NCBI GenBank assembly: GCA_011051815.1
Contig: DRKK01000201.1
Coordinates: 1-5,491, forward strand
Direction: 5' to 3'
Origin: Sphingomonadales bacterium
GTDB taxonomy: Bacteria; Pseudomonadota; Alphaproteobacteria; Sphingomonadales; Emcibacteraceae
DNA length: 5,491 bases
The translations under genes were made by a program, and so were the position numbers. Below are positions 1 to 5,209 of this stretch, piece by piece; positions within the stretch are counted from its first letter, which is position 1, and each line of letters begins with the position of its first letter. Below the pieces are notes generated by a model that was given only the letters and a program-made list of their open reading frames with translations, did not search any database and was not told where the DNA came from.

Positions 1-1
1 A

Positions 2-85
2 AGAGATGTTAAACATCTGACCAGTATAATTGCCGCCTTGCGGGTGAATGAACGGGTTAGCTCTGTGGAGCGGGCCTTTAGATAA
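2..85 (+). CDS. rsh: RelA/SpoT-family (p)ppGpp synthetase/hydrolase, C-terminal end (partial)
   Basis: Only the last 27 codons and the TAA stop are present; the gene begins before the window. The peptide begins RDVKHLTSIIAALR and ends SSVERAFR. This matches the end of the C-terminal ACT domain of Rsh/SpoT proteins, where '(D/K)HL..IIAALR....V.SVER' is the last beta-alpha-beta unit. In the family, this domain senses regulatory signals for the enzyme that makes and degrades the stringent-response alarmone (p)ppGpp in the cytoplasm. The catalytic domains are outside the window, so it cannot be said whether both activities are intact. The stop lies 16 bases before the chosen pyrE start, and an rsh-pyrE arrangement is familiar in alphaproteobacteria. 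The family call rests on a short but characteristic stretch. Confidence 0.8.
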   Translation, partial: RDVKHLTSIIAALRVNERVSSVERAFR

Positions 86-101
86 ATTTGGGATGAATAT
101 G

Positions 102-686
102 ATGGATCGTGAAGAAGTTTTGGATTATTTCAGGCAGGCGGATGCCCTGCTGGAAGGACATTTCATTCTTTCCTCCGGCCTTCATGCCGCCCGTTACCTT
201 CAATGTGCTCGCGTTTTGATGGACCCGGTCGTTGCCGCAAAGCTGTGCAAAAGCCTCGCCGACAAAATTATGACAATATTGGATGTGAAGATTGATCTGG
301 TTGTCTCCCCGGCCATGGGTGGTGTCGTGGTTGGTTATGAGATGGGTCGGCAATTGGGTGTCAAGGCTATCTTTACCGAAAGAGTGGACGGCAAGCTGAC
401 CCTGCGCCGGGGGTTTGAGATACCGGACGGGGCGCGGGTATTGATGGCAGAGGATATTGTGACCACCGGACTATCTTCGCGGGAATGTATAGAGGTTATC
501 GGTGCTTACGGCGGTAATGTGGTGGCCGCGAGCTGCCTGATTGATCGCAGTAACGGGTCGGCTGATGTGGGGGTTCCCCTTGTGTCGTTGGCGGGGCTTG
601 AAATCCCGGCTTATGAAGCGGATGATCTGCCGCCGGAGCTTGCGGCCATAGCGCCCATGAAACCGGGGAGCCGGGGCTTGAAATAA
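102..686 (+). CDS. pyrE: Orotate phosphoribosyltransferase
   Basis: This cytoplasmic enzyme joins orotate to PRPP to give orotidine 5'-monophosphate, the fifth step of de novo pyrimidine synthesis. The 194-residue product is the usual family length. The PRPP-binding signature is at residues 113-126 (VLMAEDIVTTGLSS, with acidic pair E117-D118 and the TTG loop). The substrate region 'FILSSGLH' is at 21-28. The flexible catalytic-loop segment 'FTERVDGKLTLRRGFEI' is at 91-107, with K98, R102 and R103. The start is placed at ATG 102 because GGGA at 90-93 gives an 8-base spacing and the protein then begins MDREEVLDYF, as in relatives. ATG 99 and ATG 93 are alternatives. A GTG at 48 would overlap the end of rsh by 38 bases and adds a non-conserved leader. 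A short hairpin follows the stop before the DUF2062 gene. Confidence 0.96.
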   Translation: MDREEVLDYFRQADALLEGHFILSSGLHAARYLQCARVLMDPVVAAKLCKSLADKIMTILDVKIDLVVSPAMGGVVVGYEMGRQLGVKAIFTERVDGKLTLRRGFEIPDGARVLMAEDIVTTGLSSRECIEVIGAYGGNVVAASCLIDRSNGSADVGVPLVSLAGLEIPAYEADDLPPELAAIAPMKPGSRGLK

Positions 687-702
687 GGGCCGTATGAGGC
701 CC
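687..702 (+). other. Short inverted repeat between pyrE and the DUF2062 gene
   Basis: GGGCC at 687-691 and GGCCC at 698-702 form a perfect 5-bp GC-only stem with a six-base loop, immediately after the pyrE stop codon. No T-run follows; the next bases are CCATAAAGGA, which hold the next ribosome binding site. It is therefore not a convincing intrinsic terminator. It may stabilise the pyrE message end or modulate access to the downstream start, but that is inference. The stem is short enough to be chance. Confidence 0.3.
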
Positions 703-705
703 CAT

Positions 706-711
706 AAAGGA
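706..711 (+). promoter_or_regulatory. Ribosome binding site supporting a CTG start
   Basis: AAAGGA lies seven bases before CTG 719, an ideal Shine-Dalgarno spacing. No ATG, GTG or TTG codon exists in this frame between the upstream in-frame stop (695-697) and TTG 914. This site is the main positional evidence for CTG initiation of the DUF2062 gene. An ATG at 711 overlaps the site but is followed at once by TAG. Confidence 0.55.
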
Positions 712-718
712 TGTAGAA

Positions 719-1333
719 CTGTTCAGACGACGTAAAAAGAAGCATGCTGTTGCCGCGATCCGGGAATATTTCTGGCCCTCCACTGGGTGGGGCCGGGCGT
801 TCAGTTATTTACGTCACAGACTGGCCCGGATTCCGGGAACGCCTTATGCCATTGCAGCGGGTTTTGCCAGCGGCGCGGCAGTATCTTTTACCCCGTTTCT
901 GGGTTTCCATTTTTTGCTAGCCGCCTTGCTGGCGTGGTTGATCGGGGCCAATATTTTGACCTCCGCCATGGGAACGGTGGTGGGCAATCCCTGGACATTC
1001 CCGTTTATTTTACCGGCGACTTATTATCTTGGCTGCTGGCTTTTGGGTATGCCGGGTACTGATGATTTTCTGGGTCAGATTAATGATACCCTTGGCCGGT
1101 ATAGCCTGATGGATATATTAAGTTCGCCACTGGCAACCCTTGGCCCGTTCCTTCAGTCCACCATATTACCCATGTTTATCGGCGGGTTGCTAATGGGCTC
1201 GGTCATGTGGATGATCAGCTATTGGCTGATTGAGAAGCTGGTGCGGGAATATAAGCATAAGCGTTTTGTAAGACGGGCAAACGCTGCCCGGAAAAGGCGT
1301 GAAAAACAGACGGGAGATGTGGCCCATGACTGA
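719..1333 (+). CDS. DUF2062 domain membrane protein with apparent CTG start
   Basis: This gives a 204-residue integral membrane protein of the DUF2062 family, whose biochemical function is unknown. A basic N-terminus (FRRRKKK, residues 2-8) leads to the family core. The visible elements are 'RLARIPGTPYAIAAGFASG' (34-52), 'SFTPFLGFHF' (56-65) and 'GNPWTFPF' (89-96). Hydrophobic segments lie at about 45-77, 95-110 and 149-171, and a strongly basic cytoplasmic-type tail follows (about 172-198, rich in K and R). The first 65 residues hold part of the conserved core but contain no ATG, GTG or TTG. The best start is CTG 719, with AAAGGA at 706-711. Starting at TTG 914 would delete the 'GFASG..SFTPF.GFH' core and a membrane segment. 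A one-base sequencing deletion near ATG 711 is the main alternative. The 3' end overlaps pdxJ by 8 bases, so translation is likely coupled. Confidence 0.85.
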   Translation: MFRRRKKKHAVAAIREYFWPSTGWGRAFSYLRHRLARIPGTPYAIAAGFASGAAVSFTPFLGFHFLLAALLAWLIGANILTSAMGTVVGNPWTFPFILPATYYLGCWLLGMPGTDDFLGQINDTLGRYSLMDILSSPLATLGPFLQSTILPMFIGGLLMGSVMWMISYWLIEKLVREYKHKRFVRRANAARKRREKQTGDVAHD

Positions 1334-2069
1334 GCATAAGATACGCCTTGGGGTAAATATTGATCATGTGGCCACCATTCGGAACGCACGGGGTGGCGTT
1401 CATCCAGACCCGGTAAAGGCGGCGCTCCTTGCGGTTCAGGCCGGAGCGGACGGTATCACGGCCCACCTGAGGGAGGACCGGCGTCATATTTCAGATCGGG
1501 ATATTGACCGGCTTATGGCCGAACTGACGGTGCCCCTTAACCTTGAGATGGCCGCCACAGAAGAAATGTTGGGCATTGCCCTGAATCATAAACCGGCCTC
1601 GGCCTGTATTGTACCGGAAAAACGCGAGGAACTGACCACTGAAGGCGGGCTGGATGTGGTGGGGGCCTATGATCATCTGGTGCCCTTTGTCCAAAGGTTG
1701 CGGGAGGCAAAGATCAGTGTCAGCCTTTTTATTGATCCGGATGAGGATCAGATCAGAGCGTCAAAAAAAATCGGGGCGAACAAGGTAGAATTGCATACGG
1801 GAACCTATGTGGACCGAACGGGTGTGGAAAGGGCCGTGGAGCTTGACAGGCTGCGGCGCGGTGCGGCCCTGTGTGAAAGTCTGAATATGGAGGTCCATGC
1901 GGGGCACGGCCTGAATTATGATACCGTTGCCGACATTGCCGCCGTTCCCCAATTCACCGAATTTAACATCGGACATTTTCTGGTGGGGGAGGCCATCTTT
2001 ATCGGGCTTAAGGAAAGCCTATATCAAATGCGGCGATATATGGATGAGGGACGGTCAAGATGCGTGTGA
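1326..2069 (+). CDS. pdxJ: Pyridoxine 5'-phosphate synthase
   Basis: PdxJ condenses 1-deoxy-D-xylulose 5-phosphate with 3-amino-2-oxopropyl phosphate to form pyridoxine 5'-phosphate. This is the ring-closing step of the DXP-dependent vitamin B6 pathway, in the cytoplasm. The 247-residue protein is a complete TIM-barrel member. Visible motifs are 'NIDHVATIRNARG' (11-23), 'GITAHLREDRRHI' (43-55), 'NLEMAATEEM' (72-81), 'HTGTYVD' (157-163), 'VHAGHGLNYDT' (190-200) and a C-terminal 'FNIGHFLVGEAIF' phosphate-binding strand. H47, E74 and H194 align with the E. coli catalytic residues H45, E72 and H193. ATG 1326 is chosen because GGGAG at 1312-1316 is nine bases upstream and the protein then begins MTEHKIRLGVNIDH. 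GTG 1299 and ATG 1317 are less likely. It overlaps the genes on both sides, and pdxJ-acpS is a common pair. Confidence 0.97.
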   Translation: MTEHKIRLGVNIDHVATIRNARGGVHPDPVKAALLAVQAGADGITAHLREDRRHISDRDIDRLMAELTVPLNLEMAATEEMLGIALNHKPASACIVPEKREELTTEGGLDVVGAYDHLVPFVQRLREAKISVSLFIDPDEDQIRASKKIGANKVELHTGTYVDRTGVERAVELDRLRRGAALCESLNMEVHAGHGLNYDTVADIAAVPQFTEFNIGHFLVGEAIFIGLKESLYQMRRYMDEGRSRCV

Positions 2070-2479
2070 TCGGACTGGGCAATGATCTGGTGAATATTGA
2101 CCGTATTGAGCGGTCTATTACTAAATACGGCCAGCGGTTTATCGACCGGATTTTTACTGATGTGGAGCAGGCCTACTGCGATGGCAAGGCGGCGCGGGTG
2201 TCAAATTACGCCAAACGCTTTGCCGCTAAGGAAGCTTGTGCCAAGGCTCTGGGTACCGGCTTTGCCAAGGGTGTATTCTGGCGTGATGTGGGGGTAGAGC
2301 GGGATGAACATGGCAAACCACGCCTTTGCTTGACTGGCGGGGCGCTCATTCGCTTGCACAAGATCACACCGGATGGTATGCAGTCACAGCTTGACCTGAC
2401 CCTGACTGACGATCATCCTTGGGCGCAAGCCATCGTGTTAATTACCGCAATTCCACCACATTTGGTTGATAACCCATGA
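2060..2479 (+). CDS. acpS: Holo-[acyl-carrier-protein] synthase
   Basis: AcpS transfers 4'-phosphopantetheine from coenzyme A to a serine of apo-acyl carrier protein, activating it for fatty-acid synthesis. The 139-residue product is of AcpS type rather than the larger Sfp type. The N-terminal 'GLGNDLVNIDRIE' (5-17) supplies metal ligand D9. 'KRFAAKEACAKALGTG' (52-67) supplies E58 and K62 of the active site. A further conserved patch is 'DVGVERDEHGKPRLCL' (76-91). ATG 2060 has GAGGG at 2046-2050 with nine-base spacing, and the gene overlaps the end of pdxJ by 10 bases, which suggests translational coupling. The C-terminus is slightly extended (PPHLVDNP) beyond the usual final strand. A 55-base gap to lepB ends the tightly packed first half of the cluster. 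Confidence 0.95.
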   Translation: MRVIGLGNDLVNIDRIERSITKYGQRFIDRIFTDVEQAYCDGKAARVSNYAKRFAAKEACAKALGTGFAKGVFWRDVGVERDEHGKPRLCLTGGALIRLHKITPDGMQSQLDLTLTDDHPWAQAIVLITAIPPHLVDNP

Positions 2480-2534
2480 AAATTGCCTTATTTATGGCTT
2501 TGGATCGTAAATAGATAAAATTGTGAATGAATAT

Positions 2535-3320
2535 ATGTCTGACATAAAAGCCGGCGAGGGTGCCACCGAATTACAAGCCGAAAAAAAGAAAGAAGAAAGC
2601 TGGATCAGTGTTTTAATCTGGGCGTTGCTCATCGCGCTGGTGTTCAGAACATTCTTTTTTCAACCCTTTAAAATTCCGTCAAAATCCATGATGGATAATC
2701 TGCTGGTGGGGGATTATCTGCTGGTGTCCAAAATGTCATATGGTTACAGTCATCATTCTTTCCCCTTCAGCCCGAACTTCTTTTCAGGCCGGGTTTTTGA
2801 AAGTCCGGTGGAGCGCGGCGATGTGGTGGTTTTCCGGCTCCCGCGGGAGCCTGATATATATTACATCAAACGTATTGTCGGCCTGCCCGGTGATACCATA
2901 CAGATGAAAAAAAGCCGCCTTTACATCAATGGCGAGATTGTTCCCCGCGAACGGGTGGCAGATTTTAAAATTATGAATGAGTATGGCCGGGAAGAAGTCT
3001 ACCCCAAATACCGTGAGACTATGCCCAATGGAAAATCCTATATGACTCTTGATGATGGCTGGTTTCCGGGAGGTCATGCCGATGATACGGATGTTTTCAG
3101 GGTGCCAAAGGGTCATTATTTTGCCATGGGCGATAACCGGGATCATTCCAAGGACAGTCGTTGGAAGAAAAGCGACGGGGTGGGCTATGTGCCACTGGAA
3201 AATATCGTTGGCCGGGCAGAGGTAATCTGGGTCTCCTTTGATGATAATGCCCGTCTGTGGGAATTCTGGAAATGGTTTCCGAAACAACGCCGTGAACGTA
3301 TGTTCACCAGCATAAACTGA
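2535..3320 (+). CDS. lepB: Signal peptidase I
   Basis: This inner-membrane serine/lysine-dyad protease removes signal peptides from exported proteins on the periplasmic side. From ATG 2535 the protein has 261 residues: a charged cytoplasmic leader with 'EKKKEE', one membrane helix at about 24-42, then the periplasmic catalytic domain. The nucleophile is S51 in 'PSKSMM' and the general base is K112 in 'YYIKRIVGLPGD'. The conserved box E is 'GDNRDHSKDSR' (199-209). The nucleophile box departs from the usual S-x-S-M-x-P-T-L by having D-N in place of P-T. A single predicted helix with a short leader fits the alphaproteobacterial form rather than the two-helix E. coli form. Neither ATG 2535 nor the in-frame GTG 2523 (four residues longer) has a good Shine-Dalgarno sequence, so the start is uncertain by four codons. 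rnc follows after one base. Confidence 0.95.
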   Translation: MSDIKAGEGATELQAEKKKEESWISVLIWALLIALVFRTFFFQPFKIPSKSMMDNLLVGDYLLVSKMSYGYSHHSFPFSPNFFSGRVFESPVERGDVVVFRLPREPDIYYIKRIVGLPGDTIQMKKSRLYINGEIVPRERVADFKIMNEYGREEVYPKYRETMPNGKSYMTLDDGWFPGGHADDTDVFRVPKGHYFAMGDNRDHSKDSRWKKSDGVGYVPLENIVGRAEVIWVSFDDNARLWEFWKWFPKQRRERMFTSIN

Positions 3321-3321
3321 T

Positions 3322-4008
3322 ATGTCGGGTACGGGGCAATATAGCGACCTCTATGACATTCTGGGCTATGTCTTTCAGGATGAGGCTCTGCTACGGGAGG
3401 CCTTGACTCACCCAAGTCTTGAGGGCGGCAAACAATATCAACGGCTGGAATTTGTCGGTGACCGGGTTGTGGGGCTGGTGATTGCTGAATGGTTGTTTGA
3501 TTATTATCAGGCGATTGACGAGGGCGGTCTGGCCAGTCGTCATACCAATATGGTGCGCAAGGAAACCTTGGCCGAGGTGGCGGTGGCCATGAAATTATCC
3601 GGTTTCATCCATATGGCAAAAAGCACAGAGGATAACGGGGGCCGTAACAAACCAACCATTCTTGCCGATGTTTGCGAGGCGGTGATCGGCGCGGTTAATC
3701 AGGACGGTGGTTATCTGGCGGCGCAAAAGCTGGTGCGTAAATTCTGGAAAGGGTATATCTCCCGGGAAACCATTGCCCAGAGGGATGCCAAGACCCGGCT
3801 TCAGGAATGGGTACAGGCCCGTCATATCCCGACGCCAAAATATGTGGTTGTTGACCGCACCGGCCCGGCTCATGACCCCTTTTTTACCATTGAGGCCCGT
3901 ATAGATGACATGTCCCCTGCGACAGGCAAGGGGCGGTCCAAACGGGAAGCAGAACAGGACGCGGCAGCGAAACTCCTAAGCCGTATAGAGAAAGATAAAA
4001 AAAGATAA
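3322..4008 (+). CDS. rnc: Ribonuclease III
   Basis: RNase III is a cytoplasmic homodimeric endonuclease that cuts double-stranded RNA, including precursor rRNA and structured mRNAs. The 228-residue product has an N-terminal catalytic domain (about 8-150) and a C-terminal double-stranded RNA-binding domain (about 156-224). The signature is 'QRLEFVGDRVVG' (40-51) with E43 and D47. The second metal-ligand pair, D116 and E119, is in 'ADVCEAVIGAV'. The dsRBD begins 'DAKTRLQEW' and ends with the basic 'KGRSKREAEQDAAAKLL' helix. The segment after E119 reads AVNQDGG, whereas AIYLDGG-like sequence is usual; this is a mild deviation away from the ligands. Q40 replaces the first Glu of the E. coli 'ERLEF' motif, a form I know from alphaproteobacteria. 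Start ATG 3322 is one base after the lepB stop and has no strong ribosome binding site, so translation is probably coupled. Confidence 0.96.
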   Translation: MSGTGQYSDLYDILGYVFQDEALLREALTHPSLEGGKQYQRLEFVGDRVVGLVIAEWLFDYYQAIDEGGLASRHTNMVRKETLAEVAVAMKLSGFIHMAKSTEDNGGRNKPTILADVCEAVIGAVNQDGGYLAAQKLVRKFWKGYISRETIAQRDAKTRLQEWVQARHIPTPKYVVVDRTGPAHDPFFTIEARIDDMSPATGKGRSKREAEQDAAAKLLSRIEKDKKR

Positions 4009-4009
4009 C

Positions 4010-4912
4010 ATGAGTGATAAACAGGATAAATGCGGTTTTGTGGCCCTGCTTGGCGCCCCCAATGCGGGCAAGTCAACCTTGATGAACGCGCTGGTGGGCA
4101 GTAAGATTTCTATTGTAACCCACAAGGTACAAACCACCCGCACCCGCTTTATCGGTATTGCCATACATAAAAACAGCCAGATGATCTTTGTGGATACCCC
4201 CGGCATTTTTGAGCCGAAAAAGCGCCTGGAACGGGCGATGGTATCTGCCGCTTGGGCCGGGGCCGGGGATGCGGATGTGATTGTCCTGCTTGTGGATGCC
4301 CAGCGGCGCATAGACGACAATACCCGCCGGATCATTGATGGTCTGAAAGAGGGGGGGCGAAAAGCAATCCTTGCCATTAATAAAATCGACGCCATCCGCC
4401 GGGACAGCCTGCTCAGTCTGGTACAGGAATTAGATGATATGGGCGATTTTACCGAGGTCCTGCTTATATCCGCCCTGAAAGGGGACGGACTTGAAGATTT
4501 AAAAGATTCTATGTGCCGAAGCCTGCCCAAAGGTCCGTGGCTCTATCCCGATGATCAGATGACCGATATTACCGAACGGATGCTGGCCGCCGAGGTCACC
4601 CGCGAGAAATTCTTTCTGCGTCTTCATGAGGAATTGCCCTATGCGGCGACGGTGGAAACCGAAAGTTGGCAAGAGAAGAAAGACGGCAGTGTACGCATTG
4701 AACAGGTGATCTATGTGGAGCGTGAAACTCAAAAAGCCATTGTCATTGGCAAGGGAGGGCGCAGCCTGAAAGAAATTGGTAAAATGGCCCGTGAGGAGTT
4801 GGAAGATATGCTGGACCGCCGGGTTCACCTGTTTATTTTCGTCAAAGTCCGCAAAAATTGGTCCGATGATAAGGAACGCTATACCAATATGGGCCTTGAC
4901 TGGGTTGAGTAA
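4010..4912 (+). CDS. era: GTPase Era
   Basis: Era is an essential GTPase that binds the 3' end of 16S rRNA and assists 30S subunit maturation. The 300-residue protein is full length. GTPase motifs are G1 'GAPNAGKST' (15-23), a G2 region with 'QTTRTRF' (41-47), G3 'DTPG' (62-65), G4 'NKID' (124-127) and G5 'SALKG' (154-158). The C-terminal KH RNA-binding domain carries 'IGKGGRSLKEIG' from residue 246, with the GKGG loop at 247-250. ATG 4010 is one base after the rnc stop, so translation is likely coupled; the upstream bases are A-rich with no clear Shine-Dalgarno. A run of seven G at 4351-4357 lies in the reading frame, which is intact. The usual alphaproteobacterial neighbour recO does not follow within the window. 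The last visible + strand gene of the cluster is therefore era. Confidence 0.97.
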   Translation: MSDKQDKCGFVALLGAPNAGKSTLMNALVGSKISIVTHKVQTTRTRFIGIAIHKNSQMIFVDTPGIFEPKKRLERAMVSAAWAGAGDADVIVLLVDAQRRIDDNTRRIIDGLKEGGRKAILAINKIDAIRRDSLLSLVQELDDMGDFTEVLLISALKGDGLEDLKDSMCRSLPKGPWLYPDDQMTDITERMLAAEVTREKFFLRLHEELPYAATVETESWQEKKDGSVRIEQVIYVERETQKAIVIGKGGRSLKEIGKMAREELEDMLDRRVHLFIFVKVRKNWSDDKERYTNMGLDWVE

Positions 4913-4987
4913 ACCAGTTGGAGGGTATGCGTTCCGCCGTTTGTAATTTTGTAAGATAGAAAAGTTCGGGCTGGATCGAAAAACAAG

Positions 4988-5032
4988 TGGTGCCCAGGGG
5001 CGGATTTGAACCACTAACACGCGGATTTTCAG
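4988..5032 (-). tRNA. 3' half of a tRNA-Phe gene (fragment; probable att scar)
   Basis: Read on the - strand, this is the tRNA-Phe sequence from nucleotide 32 to the encoded CCA end. The order is anticodon loop CTGAAAA (anticodon GAA, 5026-5032), 3' anticodon-stem strand TCCGC, variable loop GTGTT, T-arm AGTGG-TTCAAAT-CCGCC, 3' acceptor strand CCTGGGC, A, CCA. The bases that should precede it, a GCGGA anticodon strand, the D-arm and the 5' acceptor GCCCAGG, are absent; the next five bases read GTCTC. It cannot fold as a tRNA and is not functional. A clean break at the anticodon loop is typical of attachment sites of tyrosine-recombinase elements. The T-stem has one A-C mismatch (positions 49-65), consistent with decay after loss of selection. 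The CCA end faces era, so era would be on the original chromosomal side and positions above 5033 inside the element. Confidence 0.85.
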
Positions 5033-5161
5033 GAGACAGTACAGTTATTTTATAATTTAATTTCAATGAGTTATTTAGTAAAAATTTTATTATATATGCT
5101 CTATATAAGTATATTAAAAGTTTATTTATCAAGTTTCAGTTTTCTGTTCACAATAAGAAAA
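5033..5161. other. AT-rich non-coding stretch inside the presumed island boundary
   Basis: Counting 5041-5140 gives 15 G/C in 100 bases, against roughly half in the housekeeping genes. It sits between the tRNA-Phe fragment and the terminator of the PEP-CTERM gene. An open frame on the + strand (5066-5248) runs through the terminator and into the opposing gene and looks spurious. I see no convincing promoter or long repeat. Such AT-rich DNA next to an att site can hold recombinase and accessory-protein binding sites, but no specific site can be named. Confidence 0.6.
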
Positions 5162-5186
5162 CGGCCCTCTGTGAATGAGAGGGCCG
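5162..5186 (-). terminator. Rho-independent terminator of the PEP-CTERM gene
   Basis: CGGCCCTCT (5162-5170) and AGAGGGCCG (5178-5186) form a perfect 9-bp GC-rich stem with a seven-base loop. On the - strand the stem is followed by TTTTCTT (5161-5155), the expected U-rich tail. It begins 23 bases after the stop of the - strand gene, which it should terminate. On the + strand there is no T-run after the stem, so it is not a good terminator for the era transcript. Confidence 0.88.
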
Positions 5187-5209
5187 CGTTAAAGATGTTG
5201 GGGATATAT

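Noticed and set aside
48..101. Longer N-terminus for PyrE from GTG 48
   Set aside because: It would overlap the rsh end by 38 bases, adds 18 residues that do not look like PyrE, and has a poorer ribosome binding site than ATG 102.
1766..1773. Run of eight A in pdxJ as a possible programmed frameshift site
   Set aside because: The reading frame gives a complete PdxJ with all motifs on both sides of the run, and no alternative-frame product of interest follows.
4351..4357. Run of seven G inside era as a phase-variable or slippage site
   Set aside because: The frame is intact, Era is essential in most bacteria, and the glycine pair (GG, residues 115-116) is compatible with a normal loop. A short G-run alone is weak evidence.
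4899..4918. ACTGG/CCAGT inverted repeat spanning the era stop codon as a terminator
   Set aside because: The stem is only five base pairs with a ten-base loop and is not followed by a T-run.
4927..4959. Ten-codon open frame right after era, preceded by GGAGGG
   Set aside because: The Shine-Dalgarno-like sequence is only one base from the ATG, and the peptide MRSAVCNFVR resembles nothing known, including the start of RecO.
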